Origin: Casuarina equisetifolia
Lineage: Eukaryota > Streptophyta > Magnoliopsida > Fagales > Casuarinaceae
Length of the DNA: 64,000 bases
Reading direction: 5' to 3'
NCBI GenBank assembly: GCA_028551475.1
Contig: CM052358.1
Span: forward strand, 4,776,501 to 4,840,500
A model generated the notes under the pieces. It ran no database searches and was not told the origin of the DNA. It worked only from the letters and a program-made list of their open reading frames with translations. Position 1 is the stretch's first letter, and every line of letters starts with the position of its first letter. The position numbers were made by a program, and so were the translations under genes. Positions 1 through 9,452 of this stretch are shown one piece after another.

Positions 1-815
1 TTCGTACTTCTCTTCCAATCTCTAGCCACGCCAATCAAGCAGTAGAAACAAATTCTACTCCTTGAAATGTTGCTGCCTAATTTTTCCTGTAATCGTTTCT
101 GCAACACCCACTCCTATAAACTCTCTGCAACCAATCCTTTAAGCCATTCTAACAGTGTCCATCCACCTTACTTCCGTAATACAGCACATTAGCTCAAGGA
201 CATGACAGTTGTCCTCCCCCACTTACGCATGCGAGTATCCCAGAACAAAAATGTTTGCAGACATTGATCGGAGCTACAGGAATGGTATTTTGAGTCTACG
301 CATTTTTTTACCATAGTAAAGCAGGGAAGTTGAAGCTCAGGTAAATATCTGCATGATTTGAATCGCGGATCGTGAATGCAGAGTACATATTCAAGAAATG
401 TCCAAGCAAAGGGTATAGTCCAGAACTTGGACAATAGGTAATCGCAACTAAGAAAAAATGGGTCGTCGCGTTGCCAGAACAAGAATCCTAGATCCACTTT
501 TAACTCCCGCTGCAAAGACTAAATAGCATTTGCAATTAGTTCCGTTGGGCTACACCTCCTTCCCCAACAATTACAGCCAGATCAATCTGCCTCCCCACTG
601 TCTTCCCAAACATCAATCCCGTTTGTTTTTCCGAAACGATCAGATCCATTGCTTGGATCATGACACCGCAGATTTTGGTTTGGCCTTCAAACGCGGAAAA
701 TTCGAAGAACTTCATCGTTCAAAAGAAGGGGAATTACAAAGATAAGGCAGCAAAATCCAAAAACAACAAAACTAAACAATCATGCCGGAAACCAAAATCT
801 ACCAGAGAACTAAAT
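1..815. repeat. Duplicated block, copy A (truncated by window start)
   Basis: This stretch is repeated almost base for base at 9660-10472, with only scattered substitutions and 1-2 base indels. Both copies are co-linear from the first base of the window to the shared text ending gagaactaaa, where they diverge abruptly. I recognise no protein in it; the short open frames on either strand differ between copies. In this copy the block ends about 300 bases upstream of the PPR start codon, so it may be the distal promoter region of that gene. Confidence 0.85.
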
Positions 816-1110
816 TCAGTTTGGTAAGTGTGTTAGTGATGGAAGAAGAAAAATTGAAAACTTTACTCGAACAAAAAGTGGTGGTGCGAAGTGTCCTTAC
901 TTCGAATAGTTTCAAGAGCGCAGCACGCGGACGCCTCCCAAAGTTCCAAGTGGGCTTTTTCAGTGCATTCCTTCGGCCCGCCCACGCGGGGTCTAAGAAT
1001 AAATTGAAAATGCAGGCTGAAAAGGGTTTATGCGCCGTCATCTTTGCCCACGATTTGTCTGATCGGATTCATCTTCGAGCCAGAGCTCAGAAACGTCGTA
1101 ATTTCTCGAA

Positions 1111-2661
1111 ATGGTGGGCAGAACTCCGCTCACATCTTTTCCGCTACCCGCTGCTTGTGCTGTCCTATCATCATCGTCTTCTTCAAGAGCCGCGTTGAAA
1201 GGTAAACTTTCCTCTTTATTCCTGGATCCACATGAAGCCATCACTCCGAAACCCAAATTTTCGCTGGGATATCACAGCACCCACAAACCCTCGTCCTCAA
1301 CTCCCAAATCTGCCCCCGAGAAGTCCTTTCCCGTTGTTGCTCCCCAAACCCAATTTTTGAAAGTTAATCGCTGGTCCGGTAAGGTCAACGTCGATGAAGC
1401 ATTGCACTTCTCCCATGACATGCTCCGTTTGCAGCCACCTCCGCCGATCTCATCGTTCAATCGTTTATTTGGTGCACTTGCTGGGAGTAATCATTACTCC
1501 ACCAAGGGAGATAGAGATAGAGTTGATGAGATAGTTGAGATGTTAAAAAAAATGGACAAATTGAATGGCAGTCCAAATATTATGATCTATAATACTGTGA
1601 TTAATGCTTTGTGTAAGAAAGATAGAGTTGATGAGGCACTCAGGTTGTTCAAGAAAATGGACCAATTGGGTTATAGTCAAAATAATAAGATTTATAATTC
1701 TCTAATTAATGGTTTTTGTAGGGGAAAAAGAGTTGATGAAGCACTCAGATTGTTCAAGCACATGGATAATTTGGGTTGTAGTCCAGATATTATCACTTAT
1801 ACATTTTTGATTAAAGGTTTGTGTAAGAGTGATAGAGCTGATGAGGCACTCGCGTTGTTCAAGCAAATGAATAATTTGGGTTGTAGTCCAAATACTATGA
1901 CTTATACAGCTTTGATTGATGGTTTGTGTAAGTGTGATAGAGCTGATGAGGCACTCGCATTGTTCAAGCAAATGGATAATTTGGGTTGTAGTCCAAATAC
2001 TATGACTTATGCACTTTTGATTAATGGTTTGTGTAAGTATGATAGAGTTGATGAGGCACTCGGATTGTTCAAACAAATGAATAATTTGGGTTGTAGTCCA
2101 GATACTATGACTTATACATTTTTAATTAAAGGTTTGTGTAAGTGTGATAGAGTTGACGAGGCATTCACGTTGTTCAAGCAAATGGACAAATTGGGTTGTA
2201 GTCAAAATATTCTGACTTATAATTTTATGATTTATGGTTTGTGTAAGACAAAGAGAGTTGATGAGGCACTCGGGTTGTTGAAGAAAATGGACAAATTGGG
2301 TTGTAGTCCAAATACTGTAACTTATACATTATTGATTAATGGTTTGTGTAAGTGTGATAGAGTTGATGAGGCACTCGAGTTGTTCAAGAAAATGGACAAA
2401 TTGGATTGTAGTCCAAATGCTGTAACTTATACATTATTGATTAATGGTTTGTGTACGTGTGATAGAGTTGATGAGGCACTCGTGTTATTCAAGCAAATGG
2501 ATAATTTGGGTTATAGTCTAAATACTAAGACTTATAAATTTTTGGTTATTAGTTTGTGTGAGTGTGATAGAGTTGATGAGGCACTCGCGTTGTTCAAGCA
2601 AATGGATAATTTGGGTTGTAGTCCAGATACTATGACTTATACATTTTTGATTGATAGTTAG
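1111..2661 (+). CDS. P-class PPR protein, restorer-of-fertility-like, ended early by a nonsense codon
   Basis: Sequence-specific RNA-binding protein of the pentatricopeptide repeat family, expected in mitochondria or plastids, where P-class members process or stabilise organellar transcripts. The N-terminus (about residues 1-60) is rich in Ser, Ala and Pro and poor in acidic residues, like a transit peptide. Residues around 95-125 carry the text MLRLQPPPP..SFNRLFGALA, the pre-repeat signature I associate with RFL (Rf-like) proteins. From residue 157 on, perfectly spaced 35-residue repeats follow, of the type TYTxLIxGLCKxDRVDEALxLFKQMxxLGCSP. The frame stops at TAG 2659-2661 inside repeat 11, where sister repeats have TTG. 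The same frame stays open afterwards to 3285, so this is a recent nonsense allele or a sequencing error. No intron is needed. Confidence 0.85.
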   Translation: MVGRTPLTSFPLPAACAVLSSSSSSRAALKGKLSSLFLDPHEAITPKPKFSLGYHSTHKPSSSTPKSAPEKSFPVVAPQTQFLKVNRWSGKVNVDEALHFSHDMLRLQPPPPISSFNRLFGALAGSNHYSTKGDRDRVDEIVEMLKKMDKLNGSPNIMIYNTVINALCKKDRVDEALRLFKKMDQLGYSQNNKIYNSLINGFCRGKRVDEALRLFKHMDNLGCSPDIITYTFLIKGLCKSDRADEALALFKQMNNLGCSPNTMTYTALIDGLCKCDRADEALALFKQMDNLGCSPNTMTYALLINGLCKYDRVDEALGLFKQMNNLGCSPDTMTYTFLIKGLCKCDRVDEAFTLFKQMDKLGCSQNILTYNFMIYGLCKTKRVDEALGLLKKMDKLGCSPNTVTYTLLINGLCKCDRVDEALELFKKMDKLDCSPNAVTYTLLINGLCTCDRVDEALVLFKQMDNLGYSLNTKTYKFLVISLCECDRVDEALALFKQMDNLGCSPDTMTYTFLIDS

Positions 2662-3048
2662 TGTGAGTGTGATAGAGTTGATGAGGCACTTGCGTTGTTC
2701 AAGCAGATGAATAATTTGGGTTGTAGTCTAGATACTATGACTTATACATTTTTGATTAATAGTTTGTGTGAGTGTGATAGAGTTGATGAGGCACTTGCGT
2801 TGTTCAAGCAAATGGATAATTTGGGTTGTAGTCCAGATACTATGACTTATACACTTTTGATTAATGGTTTGTGTAAGGGAGAGAGAGTTGATGAAGCACT
2901 CGGATTGTTCGAGCAAATGGATAATTTGGATTGTAGTCCAGATACTGTGACTTATACAGCTTTGATTCATGGTTTGTGTAAGTGTGATAGAGTTGATGAG
3001 GCATTTGCATTATTCAAGCAAATGGATAATTTGAGTTGTAGTCTAGAT
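1579..3048 (+). repeat. 14 tandem 105-bp PPR-coding repeats
   Basis: Fourteen consecutive units of exactly 105 bases (35 codons) start at 1579, 1684, 1789 and so on, without any indel. The units are unusually alike at the DNA level; the text gttgatgaggcact recurs in nearly every one. Such likeness points to recent unequal crossing-over or gene conversion. A fifteenth unit starts at 3049 and breaks off after about seven codons. The residues at positions 5 and 35 of each repeat, which set base preference in PPR proteins, are in order: NN, ND, TN, TN, AD, TN, NN, TN, TN, KD, TD, TD, TD, TD. Confidence 0.9.
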
Positions 3049-3285
3049 ACTATGACTTATACATTTTTGGATAGGCAATGCCAAGCTTCGGGAGATAATT
3101 TCAAAGAGGTATTTACCTTTCCATGCGATTTTGTTGTCTTGAAGAGTTACGCTAAGCTTGTAGATATGACATGCTATCTAAATGTTGTTATTGGCATTGT
3201 ACTAAAAAATAAAGAAATACTTAAATTCAAGAAAATTCGTATACTTTTTGATATCTTATTGCTATTGAACACTCCCTCTCTATAA
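2662..3285 (+). pseudogene. 3' continuation of the PPR gene beyond the nonsense codon
   Basis: Same frame as the upstream PPR coding sequence, holding the rest of repeat 11, complete repeats 12-14 and the first codons of repeat 15. Homology to PPR ends at about 3070. The last 70 or so codons up to the stop at 3283-3285 are hydrophobic and unlike a PPR C-terminus. The original 3' end was therefore lost or replaced, or the reading simply runs into flanking DNA. Without readthrough this part would not be translated. Confidence 0.75.
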
Positions 3286-3679
3286 ATACCACATGTCATA
3301 TCTATGAGGTTAAATGCTCTCTATCTGCATTCTTCTACACTTATCTAAGAAAAAATATTGTTTGGAATCTTTTAGTTATAGTACTGTTGTGCCCTTCTTT
3401 CCGTGTCGGACTTCATTTTAATAGACTTTAAAAACAATTACATGAAAGCGTTTATTTTGATACTTTTTTCTTAGATTCAAGTTAATGAAGATTTGATGAA
3501 AACCTTTCATGTATTTTTTTGCGGATCAGGTGCGCGGTAAGGAGGAGGGGGATTGCATCCTGGTTTAACGAGAGTTCTTAGACTCGCAAGCTTTCCGGTA
3601 AACGGCAACAACCAAGAGAGGCGTTGGAGATCATATCAATGATGAGAGCTTCCATCTTCCAGCGATTTCCAGTTCTATC

Positions 3680-3929
3680 TGTCACAAGTTGGTAATAGAG
3701 AGGACATAAATTGGGAGAAAACTTTGTGTATTGGCTTAGAGAAGAACTTTACATATGGTGTCCTTATATAATGGAAGGATTAACCATAAAGAAAAATATA
3801 CAACGAATTAATGCAATATAATTCTACCTAACACAAGAATACTTTCCCTAATAGACTTGACCTACATGGAATAACAATGTGTCCTAAATAAGGAATATAT
3901 ATTCCTAATATGCACATGTATCTCCAACA
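3680..3929 (-). repeat. Copia 1 LTR, 3' LTR of the element
   Basis: Terminal repeat of 250 bp, ends TGTCACAAG and CTCCAACA as read on the plus strand. It is identical to 9130-9379 except for one A/G difference. The 5-base target copy ctatc precedes it. Confidence 0.95.
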
Positions 3930-3941
3930 CTCCCCCTCAAG
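3930..3941 (-). other. Copia 1 polypurine tract
   Basis: On the minus strand this reads CTTGAGGGGGAG and directly abuts the 3' LTR, as expected for the plus-strand primer of an LTR retrotransposon. Confidence 0.8.
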
Positions 3942-6615
3942 CTGGTGGTTTTGGCGGTCTATAAACGTCGAACACACCAAGCTTGCGTAATAAATACATG
4001 TGTTGTCGTTGACAGAGAGCCTTCGTGAAGATGTCTGCAGGTTGTTCTGTAGTGTTTATTTCACAAGTCTTAATAACTCTTTCCTGAATCTTGTCTCTTG
4101 TAAAGTGGCAATCTACTTCAATGTGCTTGGTCCTTTCGTGAACTATAGGATTTGCTGAAAGTTTTAAAGCTGCATCATTGTCACAAAATAGCAAAGTAGG
4201 ACGTTGCATTCGTATGCCAAGATCACGTAATAGTCCTCTCAACCATATGACTTCACAAGTCGTCTTGGCCATTGCTCGATATTCTGATTCAGCAGAGGAT
4301 AAGGAAACGGTAGATTGCTTCTTTGTCTTCCAAGAGAGAAGAGAATTACCTAACTTAATACAGAAACCTGTTGTTGATCGACGGCTCATAGGACACGTGG
4401 CATAATCAGTATCACAGTATGCCTTCATTTTCATGTCACAATGTCTAGATAGTAGAATTCCAAGACCAGGGCATCCCTTTAAGTATTTAACAACCTTGAG
4501 AGCTGCATTCATGTGAGTCTGCTTCGGTGCGTGCATGAATTGACTAAGTATGTGGACTGCATAACAAATATCTGGTCTTGTCATGGTGAGATAGATGAAC
4601 TTCCCTACTAAACGTTGATACGTAGAGGGATCCTTAAGTAGCTGATCCTTATCAGGGGATGACGTGCCAATATCATATTCCGGTGTGGTGAGGCTTAAAT
4701 TCTGCTCAAAAGGTATAACAGCCGGTTTACATCCTGAAAGACCAGCATCAGAGAGTATTTCCAAAACAAACTTGCGTTGACTGAGAGAAATTCCCTTTTC
4801 TGATCGTGCAATCTCGATACCCAAATAATACTTGGGTGGTCCAAGGTCCTTGATGTGGAATGTGGAATGGAGATAAGACTTAAAGCGATCAATGGCGTAG
4901 AGATTGTTTCCCATGATTAAGATGTCATCCACATAAATAAGTAAATAGATAGAGGAAGTACCCTGACTCCAAGTAAAAAGAGCATAATCATGGCGAGATT
5001 GTCTGAAATTTGCCGAAAGAAGGGCAGTTGTGAACTTGGCATACCACTGTCTGGAAGCTTGCTTAAGACCATAGAGGGATTTACGGAGACGACAAACCCT
5101 AGACTCCCCCTGTCTGCGTAATCCAAGAGGAAGGTCCATGTAGATTTCTTCATCCAAATCACCGTGAAGAAAGGCGTTGTTGACGTCCATCTGATGAAGA
5201 GACCAGTCTCGGAAAGCAACGACGACAAGGAAGGAACGGACAGTGCCGGCCTTAGCGACGGGAGAGAAGGTGTCATGATAATCAAAACCTTCTTTCTGGG
5301 TATAGCCCTTAGCAACAAGACGAGCCTTGTAACGTTCAACAGAGCCATCAGCACGGTGCTTGATCTTGTAGACCCATTTGCAACCAATAGGGCAACGATG
5401 AGGAGGACGAGGGACAACATCCCAAGTGCGATTATCAACAAGGGCATGAAGTTCAGCTTCCATGGCCTGTTGCCAGCGAGGGTCAGAGGCAGCTTCATGA
5501 TAAGAAGAAGGTTCCACTTCAGCAGAGATCCGACTGATGCAGCAAAGATGGTCCAGAGAGAGGCGGGCAAAGCTAACATAGGAGGATATAGGATAATGGG
5601 AGCCAGGAGAGTCGGTGGTGGAGCAAATATAGTCATGGGTCCAGGTGGGGGGGCGGGTAGCTCGACTAGATCGTCGAGGAGCAGGAGGGGTTGGGGAGAG
5701 GGGAGGAGTGGGGGAGGGTACATAAGGAACAAGGGCCAGGGAATTATCAGGAGCAGGATCGAGTAAAGGAGTATCTGGGGAAGGGGAATGGGAATCCAGG
5801 GGTACGGGTGGAGGAGCAGGTGAAGAGGGCACAAGAGAAGGGGGTACGGGTGTGGGAGAGGCAGAAGGAGGCGGAGCAGGTGAAGGACATGGAGGGGGCC
5901 CCAGAAAGAGGATTGGGGCCGGTATAGAAACGGGCTCATCAGCTAAAAAGGGCCGAGGGGGCATCGACGGGGTAGGGGTTGCAGCATCGGTAGAAGCATC
6001 CTTAAAAGGAAAAATAGCTTCATGGAAAATGACATCACGACTAATGAGAAAATTACCAGAGGCAGGGTCATAGATCCGATAGCCCTTCTGAAGGGAGGGG
6101 TACCCCATGAAGATACACCGAGTAGCACGAGGGCCAAATTTGTCCCGATATCCAACAGTAGTGGTAAAGCAGAGGCAACCAAAAACCCGAAGATGACCAA
6201 GATCAGGTTTCCGCCCAAAGAGGAGCTCAAAAGGTGTCTTCCCATCAAGAATCCGAGATGGCATCTGATTGATCAAGTAAGCAGCAGTAACCACACAATC
6301 ACCCCAAAATTTTTCAGGAATAGAGGCTTGGTATTTTAAAGCGCGAGCAACCTCAAGGAGATGACGATGTTTACGTTCAACAACGCCATTCTGTTGAGGA
6401 GTATAAGGACAAGAGCTTTCATGAAAAATGCCTCGTTCAGAGAAGAAGGACGAACAAGCATGATTAAAAAAATCACGGGCATTGTCAGTACGGATTCTCT
6501 GAACAGAGGTGTGAAACTGAGTGTGAATGAGAGCAAAGAAGCGGGTAAGGTGAGAAAGAACTTGGGTTTTGGATTGCATGAGAAAAACCCAAGTGCCCCG
6601 GGAAAAATCATCCAC
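3937..6615 (-). CDS. Copia 1 pol: integrase C-part, reverse transcriptase, RNase H
   Basis: Open frame of 892 codons in copia 1. Order from the N-terminus: the integrase core with the DD(35)E residues near RTDNARDF and NGVVERKHRHLLEVARAL; a long Pro/Ser-rich linker (about residues 220-325); the reverse transcriptase beginning near TWDVVPRPP, with catalytic YVDDILIM encoded near 4917-4937; and the RNase H domain with AYCDTDYATCP, SSAESEYRAMA and the C-terminal LFCDNDAALKL motif. The first Met here lies inside the integrase domain (MDDFSRGTW), so it is a start by default. The true polyprotein begins upstream and is cut by stops at 6667-6669 and 6730-6732. Everything downstream of those stops is intact, including the catalytic residues. 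Confidence 0.9.
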   Translation of the reverse strand: MDDFSRGTWVFLMQSKTQVLSHLTRFFALIHTQFHTSVQRIRTDNARDFFNHACSSFFSERGIFHESSCPYTPQQNGVVERKHRHLLEVARALKYQASIPEKFWGDCVVTAAYLINQMPSRILDGKTPFELLFGRKPDLGHLRVFGCLCFTTTVGYRDKFGPRATRCIFMGYPSLQKGYRIYDPASGNFLISRDVIFHEAIFPFKDASTDAATPTPSMPPRPFLADEPVSIPAPILFLGPPPCPSPAPPPSASPTPVPPSLVPSSPAPPPVPLDSHSPSPDTPLLDPAPDNSLALVPYVPSPTPPLSPTPPAPRRSSRATRPPTWTHDYICSTTDSPGSHYPISSYVSFARLSLDHLCCISRISAEVEPSSYHEAASDPRWQQAMEAELHALVDNRTWDVVPRPPHRCPIGCKWVYKIKHRADGSVERYKARLVAKGYTQKEGFDYHDTFSPVAKAGTVRSFLVVVAFRDWSLHQMDVNNAFLHGDLDEEIYMDLPLGLRRQGESRVCRLRKSLYGLKQASRQWYAKFTTALLSANFRQSRHDYALFTWSQGTSSIYLLIYVDDILIMGNNLYAIDRFKSYLHSTFHIKDLGPPKYYLGIEIARSEKGISLSQRKFVLEILSDAGLSGCKPAVIPFEQNLSLTTPEYDIGTSSPDKDQLLKDPSTYQRLVGKFIYLTMTRPDICYAVHILSQFMHAPKQTHMNAALKVVKYLKGCPGLGILLSRHCDMKMKAYCDTDYATCPMSRRSTTGFCIKLGNSLLSWKTKKQSTVSLSSAESEYRAMAKTTCEVIWLRGLLRDLGIRMQRPTLLFCDNDAALKLSANPIVHERTKHIEVDCHFTRDKIQERVIKTCEINTTEQPADIFTKALCQRQHMYLLRKLGVFDVYRPPKPPA

Positions 6616-7469
6616 AATAGTAAGGAAGAATCGGGACCCATCACGATGTGGGGTGTGATAAGGGCCCTAAATGTCAAGATGGAGAAGGGAAAAAATGGAA
6701 GAGGCGCGAGAGGAGCTAAGGGGAAAAGATTAGCGAGGTTGTTTGGCGAGAGGGCAAACTGGACACGAAGGGTGAGGGAAAGAGGCACTATGACCCAATC
6801 GTTGGTGGGAAAGTAAAATATTATTATTAAAATTTGCATTACAAAAGGTGCCCACATTGGGAGTAGTACATAAAGATAGATTTGAATTTTTGGGAATGGA
6901 AGTCCAAAAATAAAGCCCTTGTTTAACGTTACCCAAGCCCATCAGTTTGCCAGTCGAACGGGCCTGAAAAAAACAAGAATGAGAATCAAAAAGGGCGCAA
7001 CAATTATTGTTGGCACAAGCTTTGGAAACAGAAATAAGATTAAAACGAAAATGAGGGACATAAAGGACATTTTTAAGAATAAATTGGGGTGTAAGTTGAA
7101 CATCACCAATTTTGGTGACAGAGGTAACATCTCCAGTGGGGAGACGAACAGACATGGAGGAACAAGAATTATGGATGGTGGAAAAAAATTTTGGATCGCA
7201 AATAATGTGGTCATTGGCACCTGAATCAATAAGCCAATTAGATGATAAAATGGAACTCATAAAACAGAAAGAGGTACCTCCAAAACTGGCAATTTTGTCA
7301 GGTTGACCCATTTGTTGGAAAGCCTGAATGATTTGATGGAGCTGGGCCTCGTTAAAAGGTTTGTTGGATTTATCTTGAGTGGTCACGGCATTGGAGCCAA
7401 ATTTTGGTTCTTTGGAGTCACGGTCCCCAGGACGGCCATGTAATTTCCATCATGTTTCCTTGGTGTGAT
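6616..7469 (-). pseudogene. Copia 1 zinc knuckle, protease, GAG-pre-integrase and integrase N-part (broken)
   Basis: Continues the copia 1 polyprotein between gag and the long pol frame. On the minus strand the CCHC zinc knuckle starts at about 7500 (FCDHCKRINHTKET) and is cut by TGA at 7450-7452 where a Cys codon is expected. Then follow the aspartic protease motif WLIDSGANDHI and the GAG-pre-integrase text LLSHQRLGHS. The frame stops at TAA 6730-6732 and again at TAG 6667-6669, which replaces Trp in the usual HLDIWGP. The longest open part is 7386-6730. Confidence 0.85.
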
Positions 7470-9023
7470 TTATGCGCTTACAATGGTCACAAAACAGGTG
7501 ATTGGATCGGGCCCGAGGAGCAGTTGGGCCGTTAGACCCATTCGGCCCGCTGGGCCTGCGCGCGCGCGCGCGCTTGACAGCTCGTTATGAGGTCCGCGTG
7601 ATCCTCTGTGGGCGGGCGCACTGAAGGCGAGCTGGGAGCCGTCCATCTGAGGGCTATGGGAGATGAATTGAGGACCGTCGGATGGAGGCGCGTTTATGAA
7701 AAGCTGGGAGCCGTCGGATGAAGCTGGAGCCACGATCAAATGATGGCCGTCGGATCTAGGTAAAGACCTAGAGCCGTCGGATCCAGATAAGGAGGGGGCT
7801 CCTTCAAGAAACCCTAGGGAGCCCGTCTGTGCAACCCAGCCGCCGCTGGAACCACGAGCGGCAAGGGCCTTCTGGGCGGCGGTGGCGCGAGCAGCAAGGA
7901 CCACGGAGTCGCCAACGCGGAGATATTCCGCCGAAGCCAAGCGGTGGTTCTTTTCTTGCACAGCGAGGAAGAGTAGGCGACGGAGTGACGGCGGCAGTTC
8001 CATGGCCAAGACCTGAGATCGGAATGATGTGAAGGAATCGTTCAGAATCAGGAGGAATCGGGTGAGCCGCTGTTCGTCCTTGAGGCGATGAAATTGCTGG
8101 AGCGTCGATTCGGGGCCGACGAGCTGTTCGGAGATGTGATCGAGTTCGTGGCAAAGAGCCACGAACCGATTGTAGATGACGGAGACGGCCAGGGAACCTT
8201 GCCGTAGATCAGCGAGGCGCTGTTCAATCTGGAAGAGACGCACGCGGTCGGAGCGGCCGTAAAGCTCGCGGAGATTATCCCAGAGGATTTTGGGATCTTC
8301 GGTAGGCGGAAGTGCGGCGGCGACGTCGGGGGCCAGGGTATTGCTCAGCCAAGAACAGACCAGTTGAGCGCATTTGCGCCACTGGCGGAGAGGCCGCTCG
8401 GCGGTCGGAAGGGGAACGCCGCCGTCGAGGAAACCATCCTTGTCTTTCGTGACAAGGGCACGGCGGAAGTCTCGGGACCAAAGGGAGTAATTCTCGGCAC
8501 CGGTGAGAACGTGCGAGATGAGCCGGAGTTCAGGGCCGTCGGAGGAGGCTATGAAGAGAGGGTCACCGATTTCAGGGCGGCCGGCGGCGGAGTACAGCAG
8601 GAGAATTGGGGCCGAAGTCGGGTAGGGATTTGGCCCCGTACCTGGAATTCCCGGGTAGGGATCCGGACCCGAATGCGGACCCGGAGGTGCTGATGGGTCA
8701 GATGGAGCGGGGCCACCCGAAGGGAGCAGGCCGGGACCTGTACCCAGTGAGCCAGGCGGAACGTATCCGTGGCCAGGGTAGAGATAGTGGGCCCAGGGAA
8801 AAAGTCCGGGAAAGGAGGGCCAATGGGAAGAATGGGGCTGACTGGAGGGGCCCGAAAGGGGCTGTGAGGAGCCAGCAGATCCAGCACCAATCAAGGTGTC
8901 TTGGGCTAGAGAGGAGGCCACGCTAGAGAGAGCCTGAGAAGGGAGGATGGGAGTGGGTGAAAAGAGATGGGTGAGGTCTTCTATCAGGGTAGGGACGTCG
9001 GGGTCCATAGAGGGGTTCGACAT
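7470..9023 (-). CDS. Copia 1 gag
   Basis: Frame of 517 codons starting just inside the 5' LTR/primer site. The N-terminal 160 residues are very rich in Pro, Gly and Ser. The body (about residues 165-370) is a UBN2/Retrotran_gag-type capsid, with NYSLWSRDFRRAL, CSWLSNTLAPDVAAALPP, ILWDNLRELY and a run typical of copia gag. It ends at 7470, not where expected. The frame that holds the zinc knuckle (RSNHLFCDHCK) is offset, and the switch coincides with the (GC)8 run at 7558-7573. Two-base slippage in that run is the likely cause. Confidence 0.85.
   Translation of the reverse strand: MSNPSMDPDVPTLIEDLTHLFSPTPILPSQALSSVASSLAQDTLIGAGSAGSSQPLSGPSSQPHSSHWPSFPGLFPWAHYLYPGHGYVPPGSLGTGPGLLPSGGPAPSDPSAPPGPHSGPDPYPGIPGTGPNPYPTSAPILLLYSAAGRPEIGDPLFIASSDGPELRLISHVLTGAENYSLWSRDFRRALVTKDKDGFLDGGVPLPTAERPLRQWRKCAQLVCSWLSNTLAPDVAAALPPTEDPKILWDNLRELYGRSDRVRLFQIEQRLADLRQGSLAVSVIYNRFVALCHELDHISEQLVGPESTLQQFHRLKDEQRLTRFLLILNDSFTSFRSQVLAMELPPSLRRLLFLAVQEKNHRLASAEYLRVGDSVVLAARATAAQKALAARGSSGGWVAQTGSLGFLEGAPSLSGSDGSRSLPRSDGHHLIVAPASSDGSQLFINAPPSDGPQFISHSPQMDGSQLAFSAPAHRGSRGPHNELSSARARAGPAGRMGLTAQLLLGPDPITCFVTIVSA
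7558..7573. repeat. (GC)8 microsatellite at the gag frame break
   Basis: Sixteen bases of alternating G and C inside copia 1 gag. Upstream of it (minus strand) the capsid frame is open. Downstream, the sensible frame leading into the CCHC knuckle is a different one. Confidence 0.8.
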
Positions 9024-9117
9024 AGTTTAGAGAAAAAAATTTCTTAAGGGAGTAAAATATTGGTGAGAGAGTGCGGAAGCGATAAGCCAGAGAAAAAAAG
9101 GAAAAAGAAAACCTAGG

Positions 9118-9129
9118 CTTGTGATACCA
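9118..9129 (-). other. Copia 1 primer binding site
   Basis: On the minus strand, directly after the 5' LTR, the sequence reads TGGTATCACAAG. The first eight bases match the complement of the initiator Met-tRNA 3' end. Confidence 0.8.
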
Positions 9130-9379
9130 TGTCACAAGTTGGTAATAGAGAGGACATAAATTGGGAGAAAACTTTGTGTATTGGCTTAGAGAAGAACTTT
9201 ACATATGGTGTCCTTATATAATGGAAGGATTAACCATAAAGGAAAATATACAACGAATTAATGCAATATAATTCTACCTAACACAAGAATACTTTCCCTA
9301 ATAGACTTGACCTACATGGAATAACAATGTGTCCTAAATAAGGAATATATATTCCTAATATGCACATGTATCTCCAACA
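9130..9379 (-). repeat. Copia 1 LTR, 5' LTR of the element
   Basis: 250-bp copy of the LTR at 3680-3929, with one substitution. It is followed by the target copy ctatc at 9380-9384. Confidence 0.95.
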
Positions 9380-9452
9380 CTATCCATGTTAGGTTTATTG
9401 TTGGAGTACTTGTTTGTCGTTTTCGTAAGATTGATTTTAGTTTTTTACCCTG

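Larger units (their letters stand above)
3680..9379 (-). mobile_element. Young Ty1/copia LTR retrotransposon 1
   Basis: Complete element of 5700 bp lying on the minus strand. It is bounded by 250-bp LTRs (TG...CA) and flanked by the 5-bp target duplication ctatc at 3675-3679 and 9380-9384. Reading on the minus strand the order is 5' LTR, primer site, gag, protease, integrase, reverse transcriptase, RNase H, polypurine tract, 3' LTR. Integrase before reverse transcriptase defines the copia type. The LTRs differ at one position only (near 3791/9241), so insertion is recent. The gag half is clearly richer in G+C than the surrounding DNA. The coding region carries three nonsense codons and a frameshift, so the copy is not autonomous. 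Confidence 0.95.

Noticed and set aside
1579..3048. Regular 105-bp repeats as a CRISPR array or satellite
   Set aside because: The repeats are codon-phased, carry PPR residues and sit in an open frame; there are no spacers.
5164..6816. Several plus-strand open frames of 70-200 codons
   Set aside because: They are antisense shadows of the copia 1 polyprotein, with no motifs of their own.
8364..8926. Plus-strand frames opposite copia 1 gag
   Set aside because: Caused by the GC-rich, Pro/Gly-coding gag on the other strand.
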